Shown here: piece by piece, positions 58,854 through 64,000 of the stretch
Position numbering within the stretch: position 1 is the first letter of the stretch
Layout of the letters: each line of letters begins with the position of its first letter
Assembly (NCBI RefSeq): GCF_003584015.1
Contig: NZ_QXFM01000006.1
Coordinates: 1-64,000, forward strand
Direction: 5' to 3'
DNA from: Aurantiacibacter xanthus
Lineage (GTDB): Bacteria > Pseudomonadota > Alphaproteobacteria > Sphingomonadales > Sphingomonadaceae
Length of the DNA stretch: 64,000 bases
Position numbers and translations under genes: made by a program
The notes under the pieces: generated by a model
What the model was told of the DNA's origin: nothing
The model's input: the letters and a program-made list of their open reading frames with translations, nothing else
The model's database searches: none

Positions 58854-60257
58854 TCAGATCGGGTAGTGGCCGCCCTCGGTCGAGACGGTCACCCAGCGCA
58901 GCTCGGTGAAGCTGTCGATCCCGGCCTTGCCGCCGAACCGGCCATAGCCCGACTGCTTGACCCCGCCGAACGGCATCTGCGCCTCGTCCGACACGGTCGA
59001 GGAGTTGATGTGGCAGATGCCCGCCTGGATCTGCTTGGCCAGACGCAGGCCCTTGGCGACGTCCTGCGTGAAGATCGCCGAGCTGAGGCCATACTGCGTG
59101 TCGTTGGCCAGCTCGATGGCATGCGCCTCGTCACGCGCGCGGATCATGCCGACCACCGGGCCGAAGCTCTCGTCGCGGAACAGCTTCATCTCGGGCGTCA
59201 CCTTGTCGACGAGGTGCGCGGGCATCAGCACATTGTGCGTGGTCTCGCCGCCGGTCAGCAGCTCGGCCCCGTGGGCCAGCGCGTCGTCGATCAGGCTCTC
59301 GCAGTGGTTCACCGTCTTCACATCGACCACCGCGCCGAGCGGCGTGGTGCCCTCGGTCGGGTCGCCGACCGGCATCGATTCCACCTTGGCCTTGAACTTC
59401 GCGGCGAATTCGTCGGCCACGGCCTCTTCGACGATGATCCGCTCGGTGCTCATGCAGATCTGGCCCTGGTTCATGTAGGCCCCGAAGGCCGCGGCCTTCA
59501 CCGCTTCATCGAGATCGGCATCGGCAAGGATCACCATCGGCGCCTTGCCGCCCAGTTCGAGCAGGCAGGGCTTCAGATGCTCGGCGGCGCGCTTGGCGAT
59601 GATCTTGCCGACGGCGGTCGAGCCGGTGAAGTTGATGCGCCGCACTTCGGGCGCGTCGATCAGCGCGCCGACGACCTCGGCGGCATCCTCGGGCGCATTG
59701 GTGACGACATTGACCACGCCCTCGGGGAAGCCGGCCTCGGCAAAGGCCTCGATGATGAGCGCATGGGTGCGCGGGCAGCTTTCGCTGGCCTTGAGGATCA
59801 CCGCATTGCCGCAGGCGAGCGGCACGGCGATGGCGCGCACGCCGAGAATGATCGGCGCGTTCCACGGCGCAATGCCGAGGATCACGCCCACCGGCTCGCG
59901 CAGGGCCATGCACAGCTTGCCCGGATAGTCGGACGGGATGACCTCGCCCGAAATCTGCGTGGTGATGGCGCCTGCCTCGCGGATCATGCTGGCGGCAAGG
60001 CCGAGGTTGAACATGGCCCAGCCGGCGGTCGCGCCGATTTCGCCCATCATCGCGGCGACGAACTCGTCCTTCTTCGCCATCAGCGCATCGGCAGCCTTGT
60101 TGAGCACCGCACGGCGCGCGTTCGGCCCCTGCTGCGACCATTCAACGAACCCGGCCTGCGCCTTGGCGGCAATCGCGGGAATGTCGCCCGCTTTCATGGC
60201 TTCCGCCGAAGAGGCGGCAGCGCCGGTCATGGGGTTGAGGCGTTCGAATTTGGACAT
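58854..60257 (-). CDS. NAD(P)-dependent aldehyde dehydrogenase (vanillin/salicylaldehyde dehydrogenase-like)
   Basis: A 467-residue ALDH. Cofactor binding GIAPWNAPIILGVRAIAVPLA and INFTGSTAVGKIIAK, the general-base Glu in LLELGGKAP and the catalytic Cys in NQGQICMSTERI are intact. GAVVDVKT, ESFGPVVGM and QMPFGGVKQSGYGRFGG follow. The active-site segments resemble aromatic aldehyde dehydrogenases (vanillin, salicylaldehyde), but the substrate is unproven. The ATG at 60257 starts MSKFERLNP; an in-frame start at 60281 is less likely. No aromatic-degradation genes are adjacent. Confidence 0.92.
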   Translation of the reverse strand: MSKFERLNPMTGAAASSAEAMKAGDIPAIAAKAQAGFVEWSQQGPNARRAVLNKAADALMAKKDEFVAAMMGEIGATAGWAMFNLGLAASMIREAGAITTQISGEVIPSDYPGKLCMALREPVGVILGIAPWNAPIILGVRAIAVPLACGNAVILKASESCPRTHALIIEAFAEAGFPEGVVNVVTNAPEDAAEVVGALIDAPEVRRINFTGSTAVGKIIAKRAAEHLKPCLLELGGKAPMVILADADLDEAVKAAAFGAYMNQGQICMSTERIIVEEAVADEFAAKFKAKVESMPVGDPTEGTTPLGAVVDVKTVNHCESLIDDALAHGAELLTGGETTHNVLMPAHLVDKVTPEMKLFRDESFGPVVGMIRARDEAHAIELANDTQYGLSSAIFTQDVAKGLRLAKQIQAGICHINSSTVSDEAQMPFGGVKQSGYGRFGGKAGIDSFTELRWVTVSTEGGHYPI

Positions 60258-60342
60258 GGCATTCCTCCGGTTTGCGGGCACAATCGCTTGTGTTGCGCCC
60301 GCGGCAGTTTGGTGCGGCGCGCCGTTTTGCGCCCGTCATAAT

Positions 60343-60357
60343 GTTATTAGCTATAAC
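60343..60357 (-). promoter_or_regulatory. Inverted repeat upstream of the aldehyde dehydrogenase
   Basis: GTTAT-N5-ATAAC in an AT-rich island, 86 bases before the ALDH start. It may be part of the promoter or a repressor site. Confidence 0.35.
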
Positions 60358-60434
60358 AACTGCCAGAGCCAAGCCGGATCACACACTTTGCCCGGCGCCA
60401 AAGCGGCCAGGCACCTCTCCCGCAGCATGTGGCC

Positions 60435-61418
60435 CTAGTCGGCGGTCAGATCATCGATCTGCCAAGCCACCACGGCCTCCGCCGCAGCGCTGCCAGCATA
60501 ACCGGCCTGCATCGGGCTGACCGCGATGGCGGTGCGGTAGACATAGGCCTCGTCATTCTCCTGCCCCGGCGCGGGCGCGTCGGCGGTGATGGCGAAGCTC
60601 AGCCCCGGCAAAGCCGGCAGTTGCGCGCCGTGCGCTTCGGCCATGGCGCGCATGGTGGGCGATGCATCTTCGGCCATATTGGCGACAAAACCGATGGCAT
60701 AGGTGTTGTAAGTGCCCATTCGGGTCGCGCGCCAGGCGGCACCTGCGGGCTGGTCGGGGAAGTTCACGTTCAGCGCGATGCCCTGCGGCAGCAGCGGGCC
60801 GTCGCCAGCCTTCTCCTCCAGCGCGGCGATCAGTTCGACCGACAGCTGCGCCACTTCGGGCGAGATCGGGTTGGCGAGGTCGCCGTCCTCGGTGTTGCTC
60901 CCAGCCGACAGCGCAATGGCAGGCAGGCCGCGTAGCGCGGCGAACTGCGCGTTGCTCACCGTGCCCGAGGAAATCGCGATCGAGCCGACGTTCTGCCCCT
61001 CGTTCGGTCCCGACAGCACCAGATCGGGCGCGCCGCCCCAGCGCGCCTTGCCCGCCACGTCGAGACCATAGAGCAGCGCCATGATCGGCGTGCCGTCGAC
61101 ATAGAAGAAATCGCCCGCGGGCAGATCGGCGCGGGCCATCGGCCCGGCGGCAGGGTCGCCCGCCTTGGCCGCATCGTTGAGGCACGGCTCGGCGAGCGGC
61201 GTGAGCGGAGTGCCGATACGCAAGGCCGCACCCTGCCCGCTCTGGTTGCGGCACGGCACCGAGACGATCACGTCGTGCCCGGCCTCTTTCAGCGCATGGT
61301 AGAGAGCCACCACGTTGCTGGTGAGGCCGTCGTCATTCGAGACGACTATGGTGCGTGCCTCGGCGGCAGCGGGTGCCGCGACGAGGGCGGCGGCGGCAAG
61401 AAGCGAAGCAAGGCGCAT
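60435..61418 (-). CDS. Exported SurE-type 5'/3'-nucleotidase
   Basis: A 327-residue protein with a signal peptide (RLASLLAAAALVAAPAAAEA) before a SurE-like phosphatase core. TIVVSNDDGLTSNVVAL carries the metal-binding Asn-Asp-Asp; DVIVSVPCRNQSGQG, DLVLSGPNEGQNVG and GLPAIALSAG follow the SurE pattern. Classical SurE is cytoplasmic and shorter (about 250 residues), so secretion and the C-terminal extension are unusual. The ATG at 61418 follows GGAG. It lies 73 bases downstream of the TonB-dependent receptor gene, with a hairpin between, so both probably share one transcript. Confidence 0.85.
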   Translation of the reverse strand: MRLASLLAAAALVAAPAAAEARTIVVSNDDGLTSNVVALYHALKEAGHDVIVSVPCRNQSGQGAALRIGTPLTPLAEPCLNDAAKAGDPAAGPMARADLPAGDFFYVDGTPIMALLYGLDVAGKARWGGAPDLVLSGPNEGQNVGSIAISSGTVSNAQFAALRGLPAIALSAGSNTEDGDLANPISPEVAQLSVELIAALEEKAGDGPLLPQGIALNVNFPDQPAGAAWRATRMGTYNTYAIGFVANMAEDASPTMRAMAEAHGAQLPALPGLSFAITADAPAPGQENDEAYVYRTAIAVSPMQAGYAGSAAAEAVVAWQIDDLTAD

Positions 61419-61447
61419 AGGAAATCTCCGGATGGAATGGGGCCGAT

Positions 61448-61474
61448 GGCGGCCCCGCACGCAACGGGGCCGCC
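61448..61474 (-). other. Intercistronic hairpin between the receptor and SurE-like genes
   Basis: GGCGGCCCC (61448-61456) pairs perfectly with GGGGCCGCC (61466-61474) across a nine-base loop, with no T-tract. It could stabilise the upstream message or reduce read-through. Confidence 0.6.
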
Positions 61475-61491
61475 AGAACGTGGAAGGCTGC

Positions 61492-64000
61492 TCAGAAGTC
61501 GAAGCGCACGCCGAACAGGTAGCGCGAACCGATCTGTTCGACCTCGCTCGGCTTGTCCTGACCGCCGGTGTAGGCGATGTAATATTCGTCCGTGAGGTTC
61601 GCGAGATCGGCGAACAGCGTCAGATAGTCGTTCACCGAGTAGCGCAGCGAGACGTCGAGGTTCTCGTAGCCCTTACGCGATTCGCCTGCGCCAAGGCCGC
61701 CGAGCGTATCCTCCCAGTCCGAGCGCCACTGATAGCTGACACGCGCCGAGAAGCCGTACTTCTCATAGAACACCGAGGCGTTGGCGATGGTATCCGAAAG
61801 GCCCTGGAACGGCAGGCCGCTCTGCGCCGGCTGCGTGGCGGTGGCCGGTGCATCGAAGGTGCCGCCAAGGAAGGTGACGTTGCCCTGCACACCCAGGCCG
61901 TCGAGCGGCGAGGGCAGGAAGTCGAACTGGTTCTGCGCGTTCAGTTCGACGCCATAGAGCTTGCCGTTCTTGCCGTTGAACGTGCCGGAAAGCAGGTAGC
62001 CAGTGCGGTCGACACCGCCAAAATCGTAGGTGTCGCCGGTCAGGATCTCGGCGCCCGAGAAGAACACGTTGTCGACCCAGCGATAGAACCCGGTAACCGA
62101 CACGATGCCGTTGGTCGGAAGGTAGTATTCGGCGCTGGCATCGACGCCCCAGGTATATTCGGGACGCAGGCCGGGGTTGCCGCCGCTGATCGTCCCCGGA
62201 GAAGCCGTGTCGTTGATCGAAGCGCCAACCCGGATCGCACCGTAGGCCGGGCGCGAGATGCCGCGCTGACCAGCCAGACGCAGCACCAGGTTGTTGGTGG
62301 CTTCATAACGCAGGTTCACCGAAGGGAAGAAGTCGGTGTAGCTCTGATCGACGGTGATCGGGGTCTGAACCGAGGTGATGACCGTGCCCGAGTTTTCCAT
62401 CTTGTAGTGCTCGACGCGCAGGCCGGCGATGATCGTCAGCGCGTCCATCTCGTATTCGCCGGACACATAGCCTGCGTAGATCTTCTCGGCCTGGGCATAA
62501 CGGTCGGAAGCGGGGATGCTCTTGGCCGGGTCGAACAGACCGGCATCCTCAAGCTTGACCAGCAGGCTGTCGATATCGGCGCGCATGGCTTCGTTGTCGA
62601 CGTAGTTGAGTGTGAAGCCGAGCGGGAAGCGCGTGTCCCACGGCACGTTGGTGACATAGGAATTGACGTCGAACGGCTGCCCCACGCGCCCGCCCAGAGC
62701 CCCAAGCGCGGCGATGTTCGCAAACGAGAAGTTATTGCCGTCGATCTGCCGGTCGACATAGTAGAGCCCGCCCTTGAGGGTGAGCCCGCTGTCGAATTCC
62801 TGCGCCAGATCCAGCCGTCCGGTATAGGCATCGACATCGGTCGCCTGCCGGGCGTCGATCATATAGGCACCGGCGACGCTGAGCTGGTTCTGCGGCGAAT
62901 TGAGCAGCTCCGGCCCCCGCACATAGACCGGCGGATTGCCCGGCGTGGCACTGTCAATGGTGCCGTAAAGCGTCACGATCGGGAAGCGCGGATCGCTCGC
63001 ATCGTAGGTGATCGAGGGCGAGGCGAACCCGCTCGTGCTCGACTGGACCAGCGGCAGGTAGGTATCGTTCTTGGTCTTGGTGTAGTTCAGCCGCAGCGAG
63101 GCCGAGAAGCCGCCCAGCGCTTCATAGTCAGCGCCGAAAGTGCCGATGTAGTTTTCATTGCGGTATTCACCGTAGTTGAAGCTGCCGCGCAGCGGCACGC
63201 CGTAAAGCTCGCCTGACGAAAAGCCGCGCGTGCCCGCGGCGGCCCTGTCGAGGCGCAACTCGTACTGGTTGCGCTGCTCGTCGTCGTTGAATTCGGTGTA
63301 GATGCCCTTGACCCAGAGGCGCAGGTCGTCGCTCGGGTCGATCTCGATGCCGCCGAAATAGGAGTTGCTCCAACGCTCCAGCTTGTACTGGCGGATGTCG
63401 AACTCGGTCGGACCGAGGCTGTCATAGAGGCCGACTTCGCGGTTGTCGGTCAGCTGATCGCGGCGATAGTGCGAGGCACCGGCCATCACGCCGATCGTGT
63501 CGTTGGCCCAGCCGGCGCGGATCGAACCCTGGCGCTGTTCGCCGTCGCCCAGACCCATCCAGCCATAGCCGAGATCGCCCGACACCTGGAGCCCCCGACG
63601 ATCCATCGGCGAATAGGTTTGCAGGTCGATGGTGGCGACGATGGCGTCGGCCTGCTGGTCGGCGGTCAGCGACTTGTTGACCACCATCCGCGAGAGCGCC
63701 ACGGCAGGCACGGCGTCGAAGCGGAAGGCCCGGCTGTCACCGCCTTCATCGACGCCGGTAAGGGGGATCCCGTCGATGCTGACCGAGGTCCAGCGGTTGG
63801 GAGCGCCGCGCACCTGAATGTAGCGCTCCTGCCCCTGGTCACGCTGCACCGCAACGGCTGGCAGGCGCGACAGCGCCGCGGCCGAGTTCTGGTCGGGGAA
63901 ACGACCGACAGAATCTGCGGCAGCGATATCGGCGAGGTTCGGCGCCTGACGCTTTTCCGCGATTGAAGCCTGCTGCGACTGGCGGATCGAGCCGGTGACG
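61492..64000 (-). CDS. TonB-dependent receptor (partial, start beyond right edge)
   Basis: The minus strand is open from the stop at 61492 to the window edge, about 836 codons. At the edge the frame reads VTGSIRQSQQASIAEKR, typical of the region just before a plug domain. It continues with ADSVGRFPDQNSAAALSRLPAV, split by the Asp-Gln-Asn signature, and YIQVRGAPNRWTSVSIDGIP. The barrel ends SRYLFGVRFDF with a terminal Phe. This VTGSR-Q/RFPDQN subtype is abundant in sphingomonads and Caulobacter for sugars and other nutrients; the ligand is not evident. The exported SurE-like nucleotidase follows it, which hints at nucleotide or organophosphate uptake. Confidence 0.93.
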   Translation of the reverse strand, partial: VTGSIRQSQQASIAEKRQAPNLADIAAADSVGRFPDQNSAAALSRLPAVAVQRDQGQERYIQVRGAPNRWTSVSIDGIPLTGVDEGGDSRAFRFDAVPAVALSRMVVNKSLTADQQADAIVATIDLQTYSPMDRRGLQVSGDLGYGWMGLGDGEQRQGSIRAGWANDTIGVMAGASHYRRDQLTDNREVGLYDSLGPTEFDIRQYKLERWSNSYFGGIEIDPSDDLRLWVKGIYTEFNDDEQRNQYELRLDRAAAGTRGFSSGELYGVPLRGSFNYGEYRNENYIGTFGADYEALGGFSASLRLNYTKTKNDTYLPLVQSSTSGFASPSITYDASDPRFPIVTLYGTIDSATPGNPPVYVRGPELLNSPQNQLSVAGAYMIDARQATDVDAYTGRLDLAQEFDSGLTLKGGLYYVDRQIDGNNFSFANIAALGALGGRVGQPFDVNSYVTNVPWDTRFPLGFTLNYVDNEAMRADIDSLLVKLEDAGLFDPAKSIPASDRYAQAEKIYAGYVSGEYEMDALTIIAGLRVEHYKMENSGTVITSVQTPITVDQSYTDFFPSVNLRYEATNNLVLRLAGQRGISRPAYGAIRVGASINDTASPGTISGGNPGLRPEYTWGVDASAEYYLPTNGIVSVTGFYRWVDNVFFSGAEILTGDTYDFGGVDRTGYLLSGTFNGKNGKLYGVELNAQNQFDFLPSPLDGLGVQGNVTFLGGTFDAPATATQPAQSGLPFQGLSDTIANASVFYEKYGFSARVSYQWRSDWEDTLGGLGAGESRKGYENLDVSLRYSVNDYLTLFADLANLTDEYYIAYTGGQDKPSEVEQIGSRYLFGVRFDF

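Noticed and set aside
61315-63216. Long plus-strand frame opposite the right-hand TonB-dependent receptor
   Set aside because: Antisense to a receptor with clear plug and barrel motifs; a shadow frame.

Overview
The window reads as the chromosomal replication-initiation neighbourhood of a GC-rich alphaproteobacterium, most likely of the order Sphingomonadales and plausibly the Erythrobacteraceae. This is inferred from the gene order ubiB-ubiE-mutM-rpsT-dnaA, the sphingomonad-style DnaA, DnaB, UPF0262 and C-minus L36 proteins, the TonB-dependent receptors and the typical GC-rich palindromic repeats. No database search was possible, so the taxon is an inference. I see no tRNA, rRNA, insertion sequence, prophage or CRISPR array. 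Coding density is high and genes often overlap by ATGA, GTGA or TGATG junctions.

Layout. 1-9960: partial ubiB, ubiE and an EamA transporter on the minus strand, then mutM, rpsT and dnaA on the plus strand. A 486-base gap after dnaA carries a one-directional series of DnaA-box-like sequences (candidate oriC). Next come a ThiF/MoeB-type E1-like enzyme, an isoaspartyl peptidase and a ChaA-type antiporter. 9999-19487: an HNH protein, catalase, a Cys-rich Sel1/Hcp-like periplasmic protein, a sirtuin, an acetyltransferase, dapB, nth, an AT-rich orphan, a dicarboxylate/amino-acid symporter, dapE and a GST. 19641-25578: a CHASE2-(degenerate GGDEF)-EAL protein, a free-standing 16-codon mini-gene, then engB, yidC, yidD, rnpA and rpmH. 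25661-38364: a ClpP-like exported protein, comM, an HxlR regulator, rpmJ, lipoproteins, an M14 peptidase, cdd, a GH25 lysozyme, UPF0262, dnaB, rpoZ and an orphan ParA.

38517-49718: ftsH; a membrane-tethered winged-helix regulator divergent from a TonB-dependent receptor, with palindromic GTAAC/GTTAC sites between them; a Tat-exported HisC-like aminotransferase with a TauE-type permease; manA; an acyltransferase; two MarR regulators. 49705-58802: a GMC oxidoreductase and a compact chemotaxis operon (STAS-cheA-cheR-cheB-cheD-cheY-cheW-small helical protein). Divergent from that operon is a CheB paralogue that has lost its catalytic Ser and His. 58854-64000: an aldehyde dehydrogenase, then a secreted SurE-type nucleotidase downstream of a TonB-dependent receptor that runs off the right edge.

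The core replication, translation and membrane-insertion genes are conserved housekeeping. The most unusual items are the 16-residue mini-gene at 22104 whose Shine-Dalgarno sits in a hairpin, the catalytically dead CheB at 57783, the possible CheZ-like small protein at 51368, the palindrome cluster at 41724-41819, and the DnaA-box cluster at 6725-6990.
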